Positions 43,924 to 53,177 of a stretch of DNA of 64,000 nucleotides are shown here, piece after piece. The notes beneath the pieces were generated by a model, which saw only the letters and a program-made list of their open reading frames with translations, was not told the origin of the DNA and did not search any database. The first letter of the stretch is position 1; each line of letters begins with the position of its first letter. The stretch comes from Variovorax sp. WS11. GTDB taxonomy: Bacteria > Pseudomonadota > Gammaproteobacteria > Burkholderiales > Burkholderiaceae_C. The DNA is taken from contig NZ_JAAGOW010000005.1 in NCBI RefSeq assembly GCF_010499245.1, positions 930,001-994,000 of the forward strand, in the 5' to 3' direction. Position numbers and translations under genes: made by a program.

Positions 43924-44721
43924 ATGTCCTTCATCGCTGATCCTCATCTCTACCAGCTGGGAGCGCAACTGCGCTCGGAGGTCCAGGGACCCGAGCGCCT
44001 TTCGCAGGCGCTGCGAGACGAGGATGACCTTGAGGAGTTCTATCATTTGTTCGGCCATGAGTGCTGCTACGCGCAGGTATGGGCACGTGAGGGTCTGTCG
44101 CGCGTGGAGCGGGCGCTGGCGACGTTCTCGATGATCGCCACCTTGGGGCCCAGCAGCGGAACCCTGGCCGTACATGTGCGGGGCGCGACCCGAAGTGGCT
44201 GTTCGCGTGCCCAACTACGCCAGGTGCTCGCGATGGTGACCTGGTACGCAGGCGTGCCGGTGGGCCAGCAAGCCACTGCGACTGTTCGGGCCGCCTTGAA
44301 AGGTGTTCCTGAAGCCGAGGCACGACAAACCCAGGCCGCCACACCTACCAGCACCAACGCAGATCTGGTCGCGCAAGGCCGAGAGCTGCGCCGTCGCATC
44401 CTTGGAGATTCAAACTCCGAACCAGGGGCCACAGACGTTCACAAGGCGCACGAGCGGATGCTTGACAGTCACTACTTTGGCGTACTTTGGAGCAACTCAG
44501 ACCTGAGCCTGAAACACCGGTGCCTGGTGCTTCTCGGAGTCATGTGCGGTTCCAACCGCTTGCATGACGCGGAGATCTGGTTTGGCGCGGCATTGCGCCT
44601 CGGATACCAGCCGCACGAACTGGAAGAGGTCATCCTCGCCGCCGGTGCGTACTGCGGAGAGCTGACCTACTCGCGCGCGCGACAAGCTCTTACTGCGGCG
44701 ATTGCGGCCCAGGCGACCTGA
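43924..44721 (+). CDS. CMD/AhpD-like protein with two CMD-type halves (copy 3 of 5)
   Basis: 265 residues. First half: GLSRVERALATFSMIATLGP then RSGCSRAQLRQVLAMVTWYA GVPVG; second half: SLKHRCLVLLGVMCGSNRLH DAEIWFGAALRLGYQPHELE E. Duplicate CMD domains are common in 4-carboxymuconolactone decarboxylase relatives of ~250-270 residues. No Cys-x-x-Cys pair of peroxidase AhpD is seen. Ribosome site AGGAGA before the ATG; ~157 bases after the SDR. Role in the pathway is inferred from position only. Confidence 0.82.
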   Translation: MSFIADPHLYQLGAQLRSEVQGPERLSQALRDEDDLEEFYHLFGHECCYAQVWAREGLSRVERALATFSMIATLGPSSGTLAVHVRGATRSGCSRAQLRQVLAMVTWYAGVPVGQQATATVRAALKGVPEAEARQTQAATPTSTNADLVAQGRELRRRILGDSNSEPGATDVHKAHERMLDSHYFGVLWSNSDLSLKHRCLVLLGVMCGSNRLHDAEIWFGAALRLGYQPHELEEVILAAGAYCGELTYSRARQALTAAIAAQAT

Positions 44722-44786
44722 CACCCCCGTTCACTTTGGCTGAAGCCTTGCGGCTCCGCGCCGATCATTTCCTACGAGACGCACAA

Positions 44787-45782
44787 ATGATTGTTCCTTC
44801 GATGGCCGATTTTCTTCCTACTGCGGTAACGCGTCGCCAGACGCTCGCACTGCTGGCGTCCGCGGTTGCCTCGCCCACAGTCTTCGGGCAAGGCGAAAGT
44901 CGTGTGCGCCTGATTGTGCCGACGAGCGCGGGCTCGGGCACAGACGCGACCGCCCGGTTCCTCCAACCGGGCCTAGGTGCCGCCCTCGGCGTCCCGGTCG
45001 TCGTGGAAAACATGCCCGGCGCCTCGGGAGTACTTGGGCTGCGAACGGTCGCGCGCGCGGCGCCGAATGACATGACCCTGGCGGTGATCACGAACAACCT
45101 GGTGATCTTGCCCAGCGTGATGAAAGGATTCCCGTTCGATGTGAACACCGATTTCACGCCAATCACCATGCTGGTGACCATCCCCATGGTGCTGGCCGTG
45201 AACTCGAAGATCGCCGCGAGCAATGCGAAGGAGCTCATTGCCCTTCTCAAAGAAAAGCCGGATGCGATGAATTTTGGATCATCCGGTCCTGGGTCGGTCG
45301 CCCATCTGGCGACAGAGATGTTCCTGGACGAAGCGGGGGTCAAGGCCAGGCATATCCCTTATCAAGGCCCCAGTCCGATGACGGTCGGCTTGATCGGTGG
45401 ACAGGTTGACTTCGCAACGCAAGGCCTTTCTCTTTTCCAGCCGCACATCACAAGCGGAGCTCTTCGGGCCATCGGCGTGTGCTCGACCAAGCGCAGCCCC
45501 GCCGCGCCTGACTTGCCGACCATGGCGGAGCAGGGCCTGCCCAACCTCGTGTGTGATGCCTGGGTCACGCTGCTCGCGCCCAAGGGAATGGCGCCCGCGA
45601 TGGTGAAGAAGCTGAATCAAGCAGCGTTCAAAGCATTTTCAGATCCGGCGCTCAAGCAGGAAATAGTACGTCAGGGCAGCACTGTCACGCTTTGCAGCCC
45701 CGAAGAAGCTCAGGCGACGATCCGCCAGGACGCGGTCAGATACGCCGCACTGGTGAAGAAGATCGGCCTGACGCCCCTGTGA
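44787..45782 (+). CDS. TctC/Bug-family periplasmic binding protein (7 of 7)
   Basis: 331 residues from the ATG at 44787 (a TTG at 44736 or ATG at 44802 are possible). Tat-like leader TAVTRRQTLALLASAVASP, then VRLIVPTSAGSGTDATARFL, VVVENMPGASGVLGLRTV and the end YAALVKKIGLTPL. Strongly similar to the protein at 27061-28062 across its length. Its coding frame is tightly after the CMD gene. An orphan binding protein; no TctA/TctB gene is near. Confidence 0.9.
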   Translation: MIVPSMADFLPTAVTRRQTLALLASAVASPTVFGQGESRVRLIVPTSAGSGTDATARFLQPGLGAALGVPVVVENMPGASGVLGLRTVARAAPNDMTLAVITNNLVILPSVMKGFPFDVNTDFTPITMLVTIPMVLAVNSKIAASNAKELIALLKEKPDAMNFGSSGPGSVAHLATEMFLDEAGVKARHIPYQGPSPMTVGLIGGQVDFATQGLSLFQPHITSGALRAIGVCSTKRSPAAPDLPTMAEQGLPNLVCDAWVTLLAPKGMAPAMVKKLNQAAFKAFSDPALKQEIVRQGSTVTLCSPEEAQATIRQDAVRYAALVKKIGLTPL

Positions 45783-46175
45783 GGCGAAGGGCAAGGGTGG
45801 GTGGACAGAAGCGAGCGACGGTCCTCCGACCCGCATCTTGCAAAAGTCACTGGCGGCGCGCGCCGTTTTCCCTGGGGGGCTCCTTCCGCAGCGGGCCAAC
45901 GTTTCGGCAATGCGAACCAATGCCCGCAACGATCGAGGAGGGCGAGCGGCATGCGCATTGCAAGCCGCTCTATCGAGCGTCTTGAGAGCAGATCAGCCGC
46001 ATTCAAGGTGATGGCTGGGTCGTCCCGCGCGCGGACAGGTGTTCCGCAAAGAGTGGGGGGTCGGGGCCTTGCAAATTGCGGCAAGGTGCTTGGCGCCCCA
46101 TGCGATTGCTAAGCGCGGACGCATTGCCTACGCTCTGACATCGAACCCCTTGAGGGGAGTCAAAGGAATCACGAG
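45783..46175. other. Intergenic stretch
   Basis: About 390 bases between a binding-protein gene and the next SDR operon. No gene or operator-like repeat seen. A promoter for the SDR-amidohydrolase group is expected here. Confidence 0.45.
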
Positions 46176-46994
46176 ATGTTGGATTTGAGCGGCAAGGTTG
46201 CATTCGTCGCCGGCGCGGGCTCGGTGGCGGAAGGTTGGGGTAACGGACGAGCAACGGCCGTTCTGCTGGCGCGCCAGGGTGCCAAGGTCTTCGGGACCGA
46301 CTTCAACGCGGAGGCGCTGGAGGGGACCGCGGGCGCCATGCAGGAGGAGGGACACAAGCATTGGGCGTGCTGCAAGGCGGATATGACTTCCAGCGACGAA
46401 GTGAAGCAGGCGGTCGACAGGTGCCTGCAACGCCATGGCCGCATCGATATCCTGGTGAACAACGTCGGTGGTAGCTTTCCGGGCGACCCTGTCTCTCTGT
46501 CGGTTGAAGAGTGGGACGCTCAGATGGACCGCAATCTGAAGACCGCCTTCCTCGGCTGCAAGCATGTGTTGCCCGTGATGGAACGCCAGTTCGAGGCGGA
46601 GGGCAAGGGGGGCGCCATCGTCAACGTCTCCAGCATCGCGAGCATGAGCTTCCAGGTCGGAGGGCGCGTGCACATCGCCTATGCGGCGTCCAAGGCGGGG
46701 CTGGAAACATTCAGCCGGGCGACCGCCATCGCTTACGTGAAAAAGGGCATTCGCGTAAACACCGTGGTGGTGGGCATGATCGATACGCCACTGGTTTCGC
46801 ACCGTTTGACAAAGCAGCTGGGTGTCGCCAGCGCCGATGATCTGGCGGCCAAGCGCAATGCGCTTGTTCCTATGGGCCGCACCGGCAGTGCCTGGGATAT
46901 CGCGAATGCCGTGCTCTTCCTGGCCAGCGATGAAGCAGGCTACATCACGGCCACCAAGCTGGTGGTCGATGGAGGCGTCACGGCAGCCCGGTGA
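46176..46994 (+). CDS. Short-chain dehydrogenase/reductase (2 of 5)
   Basis: 272 residues. Cofactor motif VAGAGSVAEGWGNGRATAVL is extended relative to the usual TGxxxGIG; NNVGGSFPGD, SSIASMSF and the catalytic HIAYAASKAGLETFSRATA follow. ATKLVVDGGV ends the protein. Its closest relative in the window is 48184-48996, which shares the same extended glycine loop (VGAGQFPGESVGTGRATALR). Ten bases before the amidohydrolase gene. Confidence 0.9.
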   Translation: MLDLSGKVAFVAGAGSVAEGWGNGRATAVLLARQGAKVFGTDFNAEALEGTAGAMQEEGHKHWACCKADMTSSDEVKQAVDRCLQRHGRIDILVNNVGGSFPGDPVSLSVEEWDAQMDRNLKTAFLGCKHVLPVMERQFEAEGKGGAIVNVSSIASMSFQVGGRVHIAYAASKAGLETFSRATAIAYVKKGIRVNTVVVGMIDTPLVSHRLTKQLGVASADDLAAKRNALVPMGRTGSAWDIANAVLFLASDEAGYITATKLVVDGGVTAAR

Positions 46995-47004
46995 GGGTCG
47001 ACGC

Positions 47005-48081
47005 ATGAGCGGTTCACCCACCCACATTCCTGTCCGGCCGGATTGGCTCGCCTCCCGTGAGGAGGAGGCGCTGGAGCCGGCGCTGCCGATCGTCGATTCC
47101 CATCATCATCTCTACGATCGACCGGGATCCAGGTACCTGCTCGACGACTTGCTGCGTGACCTGAACTGCGGCCACAACGTGCGCGCGACCGTGATTGTGC
47201 AGGCGCGCTCGATGCTGCGCGTGGACGCCCCGCCTCACCTGCAGCCGCTTGGCGAAACCGAGTTCGCGAACGGCATGGCGGCGATGAGCGCGAGTGGCAT
47301 CTATGGCGATACCCGTGTCTGCGCGGGGATTGTGGGGTATGCGGATCTGACTTTGGGGAGTGCGATCCGGCCGGTGCTGGAACGCCATATTGCCCTTGCT
47401 GGTGGTGTCATCGAGGATGGCGGCAGATTCCGCGGCGTGCGGCAGTCCCTCACATGGGACGCCAATGCGTCGCTCATGAATCCGTCCTACCCGATCTCCG
47501 AGCACATGATGGAGTCGCGCGAGTTCCGCGCTGGATTCGCGCATCTGGCGCCCTTGGGCCTGAGTTTCGAGGGATGGGTCTTTTTCCCCCAGCTGCGGCA
47601 ACTTGCAGCCCTCGCCCGTGCATTCCCGCAGACCGCCGTGGTGTTGAACCACTGCGGGGGGGTGATCGGCATTGCCAACTACGCGGACCGGGGGGACGAG
47701 GTGTTCCGTGAATGGAAGGCGGGTATGGCAGAACTCTCCAAGTGCCCGCAAGTCGTGGTGAAGCTCAGTGGGCTGGGCATGCGACTCGGCGGCTTCGGTT
47801 TCGAGGCGGGCGAACGGGCGCCCAGTTCGTCGCGGCTGGCCGATGCCTGGCGCCCCTGGATCGACACTTGCATCGAACTTTTCGGCCCGAGCCGGTGCAT
47901 GTTTGGCAGCAACTTCCCGGTGGACAAGGGCAGCTACAGCTACGGCATCGGCCTCAATGCGCTCAAGCGCTTGGTGGCCGGTGCGAGCGCGCGCGAACGG
48001 GCGGACATCTTCTGTCGCACGGCGAAGACCTTTTACCGGCTGCCGGACGCCGGCTTGGGGATTCCGGCGGCGAAAAGCTGA
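47005..48081 (+). CDS. Amidohydrolase family protein (lactonase-like)
   Basis: 358 residues. The TIM-barrel of COG3618/amidohydrolase-2 proteins: metal-binding LPIVDSHHHLYDRPGSRYLL, the later AVVLNHCGG and VVKLSGLGMRLG, and RCMFGSNFPVDKGSYSYG with the catalytic Asp. Relatives include 2-pyrone-4,6-dicarboxylate lactonase and fuconolactonase. Beside a Baeyer-Villiger monooxygenase it is a natural candidate to open the lactone product. The ATG at 47005 follows the SDR stop by ten bases. Confidence 0.88.
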   Translation: MSGSPTHIPVRPDWLASREEEALEPALPIVDSHHHLYDRPGSRYLLDDLLRDLNCGHNVRATVIVQARSMLRVDAPPHLQPLGETEFANGMAAMSASGIYGDTRVCAGIVGYADLTLGSAIRPVLERHIALAGGVIEDGGRFRGVRQSLTWDANASLMNPSYPISEHMMESREFRAGFAHLAPLGLSFEGWVFFPQLRQLAALARAFPQTAVVLNHCGGVIGIANYADRGDEVFREWKAGMAELSKCPQVVVKLSGLGMRLGGFGFEAGERAPSSSRLADAWRPWIDTCIELFGPSRCMFGSNFPVDKGSYSYGIGLNALKRLVAGASARERADIFCRTAKTFYRLPDAGLGIPAAKS

Positions 48082-48183
48082 TCTCAGACAGCAAGGAGAC
48101 AACATGCACGTGCTCGGCAAGCTGCTGCACCATCTGAGGATTTCACGCATCGGTGTGCATTCGCTCCGAGGAGGGCAGGGACG

Positions 48184-48996
48184 ATGAGAGGGCGGCTCGA
48201 AGGCAAGGTGGCAATCGTGGTCGGGGCGGGGCAGTTCCCCGGCGAGTCCGTTGGGACCGGACGGGCGACGGCGCTGCGCTTCATGCAGGAGGGCGCGTCT
48301 GTGCTGGCCGTCGACCGGAGCCTGGAATCGGCAGAGGAGACCCTGCGCATTTCCGGCGACGATGCGCGAGACTCTCAGGCGCTCCAGGCAGACGTGACGG
48401 ACACCGAGAGCCTGCAACGGGCCGCCGAGGCAGCGATGGCGCGATGGGACCGCATCGACATCCTCTTCTACAACGTCGGCGTTTCCATTGCCGGTGGTGA
48501 CAAGCCGCTCGACGAGATCACGGACGAAATTTTCGGGCGCGTCATGGACATCAACCTGCGCGGCGCCGTCATGGCGGCCAAGTACGTGGTTCCATTCATG
48601 CGCAAGCAGCGGTCCGGCGCTGTGATCAATCTCGCCTCAGTGTCGGCAATCGAAACAACACGGCCGAACATCACCTACCGAACCAGCAAGGCGGGCCTCA
48701 TCGCGTTCACTCAACAACTCGCGATTCAGAACGCTGCCTATGGTGTGCGGGCCAACGCCATCCTGCCTGGCGTCATCGATACGCCCATGTCCGTGGACCA
48801 GCGGGTGAGTCTGCTGGGTGGAACGCGAGAAGAACTGTCGGCCAAACGCAACCGCGAGGTGCCGCTGCGAGGCAAGCAAGGGACAGGCTGGGATGTCGCG
48901 AACGCGGCACTCTTCCTGGCGTCTGAGGAAGCCGCATTCATCACGGGCGTGAGCTTGCCGGTCGATGGTGGCATGCTGATGAGGATCGGGTACTGA
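48184..48996 (+). CDS. Short-chain dehydrogenase/reductase (3 of 5)
   Basis: 270 residues. Extended glycine loop VGAGQFPGESVGTGRATALR, YNVGVSIAGGDKPL, catalytic Ser in NLASVSAIE and Tyr-x-x-x-Lys in NITYRTSKAGLIAFTQQLAI. TGVSLPVDGGM ends the fold. A close relative of the SDR at 46176, so the two may act on successive or stereo-isomeric substrates. 17 bases before the next CMD gene. Confidence 0.92.
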   Translation: MRGRLEGKVAIVVGAGQFPGESVGTGRATALRFMQEGASVLAVDRSLESAEETLRISGDDARDSQALQADVTDTESLQRAAEAAMARWDRIDILFYNVGVSIAGGDKPLDEITDEIFGRVMDINLRGAVMAAKYVVPFMRKQRSGAVINLASVSAIETTRPNITYRTSKAGLIAFTQQLAIQNAAYGVRANAILPGVIDTPMSVDQRVSLLGGTREELSAKRNREVPLRGKQGTGWDVANAALFLASEEAAFITGVSLPVDGGMLMRIGY

Positions 48997-49012
48997 CAGC
49001 GAAGGATGCGGG

Positions 49013-49756
49013 ATGCAAGATGCACAACACGAAGACCTCGCAGACTTGGCTGCCATCTTCAATGATCCAGCCGTGGCAGGGCGCCTGAAGGAGGCGTCGC
49101 CGACAGCGTACGAGGCAGCGGCGCGCTTCTGGCGATCAGCGCACATGGCAGCGGCGCTGTCGCCCCGCATGAAGGAGCTGGTACTGGTGGCATTGCATGC
49201 CACGGCCACCACCATGAATTCGGAAGTTGTGCGGCGTCATATTGCAAGAGCGCTGTCTTCCGGCGCGACACTGCAGGACGTCCTGGACGTGCTGGTGACG
49301 ATCGTGGGCATCAGCAATCACGCCCTGTACTTCGCCGTGCCAGTGCTCATGCGGGAACTGAAGGCCGCCGGGCATCCTGAGGCAGAAGCACCGCCCATCA
49401 CACCGCAGCTCCAGGATATCAAGGACGAATTCATCCGTGTTCGAGGCGTCTGGAACGAACAGCGGGACGTGATCGTTCGGATGATGCCGGAGTACTTTTC
49501 GGCTCTCGCGCAGCTGTCTACCGAACCTTGGAAGAACGGCTCCCTGTCGGACAGGGAGCGGGAACTGATTTGCATTGCCATCGACTGCACGGTCACGCAC
49601 ATGTACGAGCCGGGGCTTGTCATCCACATCCGCCAGGCCTTGAAGCACGGCGCCAGTCGCGCAGAGATCCTCGAGGTATTCCATCTCGCGGCGCTGACGG
49701 GTCTGGAAGGCTATATCCTGGGCGCCGAGGCCATGTTCGGCCGTGAGCCGGGCTGA
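49013..49756 (+). CDS. CMD/AhpD-like protein with two halves (copy 4 of 5)
   Basis: 247 residues. Two CMD halves: SPRMKELVLVALHATATTMN ... HIARALSSGATLQDVLDVLV, and SDRERELICIAIDCTVTHMY ... HIRQALKHGASRAEILEVFH. The GAT/GAS plus E-I-x-E-V pattern is characteristic. No redox Cys pair. It closes the SDR-amidohydrolase-SDR group and precedes the MFS gene by 40 bases. Confidence 0.85.
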   Translation: MQDAQHEDLADLAAIFNDPAVAGRLKEASPTAYEAAARFWRSAHMAAALSPRMKELVLVALHATATTMNSEVVRRHIARALSSGATLQDVLDVLVTIVGISNHALYFAVPVLMRELKAAGHPEAEAPPITPQLQDIKDEFIRVRGVWNEQRDVIVRMMPEYFSALAQLSTEPWKNGSLSDRERELICIAIDCTVTHMYEPGLVIHIRQALKHGASRAEILEVFHLAALTGLEGYILGAEAMFGREPG

Positions 49757-49795
49757 TCGGGCGACAAGCATAGGCCGACGCCTTCAGGACGAGAC

Positions 49796-50706
49796 GTGAC
49801 CGATCAGCCGCCTCGACCCGCGCTCGCGCTCACAGTCACCTTCGTTGCGCAGATGCTGATTGCCTTTGTGTCGGCCGCGGCTCCGGTGATTGCGCCGACC
49901 GTCGCGCCGCAGCTCGGACTCCATCCCGAGCGAGTGGGGGTGTTCAACGCGCTGATGTATCTATCGGCAATGATTTCAGGTATGTTGCTTGCGCCATGGA
50001 TTGCATGGGCAGGACCGATGCGCTTCACGCAGATCCTGTTACTTTGCGCTGCGGCGGGTGCTGCGCTCGCCACGGTCGGTACCGTCGTGGGGCTGCTGGC
50101 GGCGGCATTGGCGATCGGGATAGCCATCGGTTGCACGAATCCGGCCTTCAACGCGATATTGGGCAGACATGTGCCCATCAGCTCCGCAGGATTGTTTTTT
50201 TCTCTCAAGCAGGCCGCCGGTCCTGCCGGGGTCGCTGCGGCTGGGTTCATGCTGCCGATGTGGCTGGTATGGACCGGGTGGAGAGCCTCCTTGGTCTTGA
50301 TCGCGATCTCGTGCGTTATCGCGACTGCCGCTCTCACACCCACTGTGTCCCGCTTGGAGTGGCGCAGCAGGATGAAGCCGGCGCGGCTGCCGCTCATGTC
50401 TGCACTGCTGAAGGTCACGAGCGAACCAGCTCTCAGACGGCTTGGGCTGGTCTCGATGACGTATGCGATGGCCCAGCAGGGATTTCTTGCCTACTTCATC
50501 CTTCTGCTTGTCAACCTCGGCATACCGCTTGTTTCAGCGGCCGGACTGCTGGCAAGCTCGCAACTGATCTCGGTCGTTGCGCGGATCGCAGTCGGACATG
50601 TCGCAGATTGCTGGATGTCGCCTCGGCACCTTCTCGCGACATATGGCCTGGTCATGGCGATTTCGTTGTTCGCGCTAGGCTCGCTGCCCCCGTCGCCGTC
50701 CCTGCT
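49796..50706 (+). pseudogene. MFS transporter, 5' part (interrupted by IS21-family element)
   Basis: From a GTG at 49796; about eight of twelve helices (LTVTFVAQMLIAFVSAAAPV, FNALMYLSAMISGMLLAP, LLLCAAAGAALATVGTVVGL, and so on) before the IS21 element at 50707. The frame after the element resumes at 53464: SPSLL joins directly to LAGLIMAACAATSM when one copy of the duplicated CCTGCT is removed. The full gene would encode ~410 residues, a drug/organic-acid exporter or importer of the island. As it stands it is disrupted. Confidence 0.88.
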
Positions 50707-50712
50707 TGCGTA

Positions 50713-50800
50713 TTTCAGGCCATCGTGGACGGCATTTCAGGCTGATCGTGGACGCGATTTCAGCGTGATCGTGGACGGCATTTCAGACTGATCGTGGACG
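50713..50800 (+). repeat. IS21 left-end multiple repeats
   Basis: Four copies of TTTCAG followed by (G/C)ATCGTGGACG, at 50713, 50735, 50758 and 50781, 22-23 bases apart. Further copies lie at the right end (direct at ~53325; inverted at 53410-53429 and 53434-53451). Likely transposase-binding sites. Confidence 0.88.
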
Positions 50801-50866
50801 ATTTGGGGAGCGCGCAAGTGATCTTTTGACCGGGCCTAGGCTCACCGCTTTTTGCGGTTCAAGCCG

Positions 50867-52405
50867 ATGCCCACCAACAGAATCACCATGCGCCGAATCC
50901 GAGAGGCATTGCGCCTGCATCTGCAGGCAGACTTGAGCTACAACGAGGTCGCCCGAGCGCTCAAGATCTCCAAGAGCGTGGCGGGCAAGTACGTCTCCCT
51001 GGCCCGCGCGGCAGGCGTGGACTGGGAGCTCGCACAGACCCTCACCGACGAAGAGCTTGAAGCCCGGTTGTACCGGCCGGCGATGCCGCGCAGCAGCCAC
51101 CAGCTCGCCCCCAACTTCGCGGCCGTGCACCAGGAACTCAAGCGCGCCGGCGTCACCCTCCAACTGCTGTGGGAGGAGTACGCCAGGGGCAACACCCTGG
51201 CCTACAAGTACACGAGCTTCTGCGTGAAGTACCGCGCCTGGGCGATGAGCCTGAAGCGCTCGATGCGCCAGACGCACATCGCCGGCGAGAAGCTGTTCGT
51301 CGACTACGCCGGCCAGACGGTGCCGCTCATCGACGCGGCCACCGGCGAGATCACCGCCGCACAGATCTTCGTGGCCACGCTCGGTGCATCGAATTACACA
51401 TACGCCTGCGCCACCGCGCGCCAGACCACCGCCGACTGGATCGGCGCCCAGGTGCGCGCCCTCGAGTTCTTCAATGGCGTGCCGCGGTTGATCGTGCCCG
51501 ATCAAGCCCGTGCGTTGATCAAGAGCCCGGATCGCTACGACCCCGAACCCAACCGCCTGTACGACGAGTTCGCCGCCCATTACAACTGTGCGTTGCTCGC
51601 AGCGCGCCCCGGTCATCCGCGCGACAAACCCAAAGTCGAGAATTCGGTGCTCGTGGTCGAGAGATGGATTCTGGCGCGGCTGCGCAACCGGCGCTTCTTC
51701 AGCCTGGTCGAGCTCAACCGCGCCATCGCCGAGCTGCTGGTCGATCTAAACCTGCGCCCGTTCAAGAAGCTGCCGGGCTGCCGACGCAGTGCCTTCGAGC
51801 AGTTGGACGCACCGGCGCTGCGGCCCCTGCCGGCCACGCGCTTCGAGCTGTGCACCTGGAAGTCCGCCAAGGTGAACATCGACTACCACGTCGAGTTCGA
51901 CGGCCACTACTACAGCGTGCCACACCGGCTGGTGCGAACGACGGTCGAGCTGCGCGTCACCGCAAGCCTGGTGGAGTGCTTCGCGGCCAACCAGCGAGTG
52001 GCCTGTCACGCGTTGAGTCACCGACGCGGCGGTTTCACGACCGTGGCCGAGCACATGCCGGCATCGCACCGTGCCCACCTGGAGTGGACGCCCCAGAAGT
52101 TGATCGATTGGGGCCGTCGCATCGGCGTGAGCGCGGCCGCGGTGGTGACCTGGCAGCTCGAGCACCGCCCACACCCCGAGCAGGGCTACCGCGCCTGCCT
52201 GGGTCTGCAGCGCCTGGCGCGCGAGTACACGCCGGCCCGGCTGGAGGCGGCCTGCACCCGCGCGCTGGCGATCCGCTCGCCAACGTACCGCAGCGTGGCT
52301 TCGATCCTCAAGAACGGCCTGGACCGCCAGCCATCCCTGTTCACCGGCCCGACGTCGCCACTGCCCGCACACGAGAACGTGCGCGGTCCCGATTACTACC
52401 ACTGA
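50867..52405 (+). CDS. istA: IS21-family transposase IstA
   Basis: 512 residues from the ATG at 50867 (TTG at 50852 also in frame). N-terminal HTH (MRRIREALRLHLQADLSYNE VARALKISKSVAGKYVSLAR), then an RNase H-like DDE core: Asp in LFVDYAGQTVPL (~146), Asp in LIVPDQARALIK (~212) and Glu in KVENSVLVVERW (~258). C-terminal Mu-like segment with DYHVEFDGHYYSVPHRLV. Complete. It cuts and joins the element ends with IstB help; tandem repeated end sites fit this family. Confidence 0.95.
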   Translation: MPTNRITMRRIREALRLHLQADLSYNEVARALKISKSVAGKYVSLARAAGVDWELAQTLTDEELEARLYRPAMPRSSHQLAPNFAAVHQELKRAGVTLQLLWEEYARGNTLAYKYTSFCVKYRAWAMSLKRSMRQTHIAGEKLFVDYAGQTVPLIDAATGEITAAQIFVATLGASNYTYACATARQTTADWIGAQVRALEFFNGVPRLIVPDQARALIKSPDRYDPEPNRLYDEFAAHYNCALLAARPGHPRDKPKVENSVLVVERWILARLRNRRFFSLVELNRAIAELLVDLNLRPFKKLPGCRRSAFEQLDAPALRPLPATRFELCTWKSAKVNIDYHVEFDGHYYSVPHRLVRTTVELRVTASLVECFAANQRVACHALSHRRGGFTTVAEHMPASHRAHLEWTPQKLIDWGRRIGVSAAAVVTWQLEHRPHPEQGYRACLGLQRLAREYTPARLEAACTRALAIRSPTYRSVASILKNGLDRQPSLFTGPTSPLPAHENVRGPDYYH

Positions 52406-52439
52406 CCCCGGTCCATTGACCACTGCAAGGAGATTGAAG

Positions 52440-53177
52440 ATGTTGAACGAACACACCCTGGACCAACTGCGCAGCCTGCGCCTGGACGGCATGGTCCGCG
52501 CCATCGAGGAGCAGGCCACCAGCACCGCGGCGAGCGCGCTGGGGTTCGACGAGCGCCTGTCGCTGCTGGTGCAGCAAGAGATCGCCTGGCGCGACGACAA
52601 ACGCGTGGCGCGCCTGATGAAGGCCGCCAGGCTCAAGGTCAGCACGGCCTGCGTGGAGGACATCAACTGGCGCGCGAGTCGATCGTTGGACCGTTCACTT
52701 GTGGCGGCACTGGCCGGCGGCGACTGGCTGCGCAATGCCCAGAACTTGTTGATCACCGGCGCGACGGGGTGCGGCAAGACGTGGTTGGCTTGCGCCCTGG
52801 CGCATCAGGCGGCTCGGTCGGGCTTCTCGGTGCTGTACACCCGCGCCGCGCGCCTCTTCGACGAACTGCAGGTCGCGCACGGCGACGGCAGCTTCACTCG
52901 GCGTCTGGCGCACCTGGCCAAGCTGGATCTGATCGTGATCGACGACTTCGCGATCTCCCCGATGGGCGCGCCCGAGCGCAACGACCTGCTGGAGGTGCTG
53001 GACGATCGCGTGGGAACGCGCTCGACATTGATCACGAGCCAACTGCCGGTCAAGGCCTGGCACACCTACCTAGACGATCCCACACTCGCTGACGCCATCC
53101 TCGACCGCATCGTGCACAGCAGTCACAAGATCGAACTCAAGGGCAAGTCGCTGCGCGATGAGGAACCAATGCAATGA
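52440..53177 (+). CDS. istB: IS21-family helper ATPase IstB
   Basis: 245 residues from the ATG at 52440 (AAGGAG upstream). AAA+ ATPase: Walker A GATGCGKTWLACAL (~107-114), Walker B LDLIVIDDFAISP, and the conserved end THSSHKIELKGKSLR-type segment. It guides and stimulates IstA transposition. Spacing of 34 bases from istA is usual in the family. Confidence 0.95.
   Translation: MLNEHTLDQLRSLRLDGMVRAIEEQATSTAASALGFDERLSLLVQQEIAWRDDKRVARLMKAARLKVSTACVEDINWRASRSLDRSLVAALAGGDWLRNAQNLLITGATGCGKTWLACALAHQAARSGFSVLYTRAARLFDELQVAHGDGSFTRRLAHLAKLDLIVIDDFAISPMGAPERNDLLEVLDDRVGTRSTLITSQLPVKAWHTYLDDPTLADAILDRIVHSSHKIELKGKSLRDEEPMQ

Noticed and set aside
48104..48187. 27-codon frame between amidohydrolase and SDR genes
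   Set aside because: Too short, no match, overlaps the SDR ribosome site.
50713..50800. CRISPR-like array (regular repeats with 22-23 base period)
   Set aside because: These are IS21 terminal transposase-binding repeats; the units are contiguous with the element end and have no spacers of CRISPR size.
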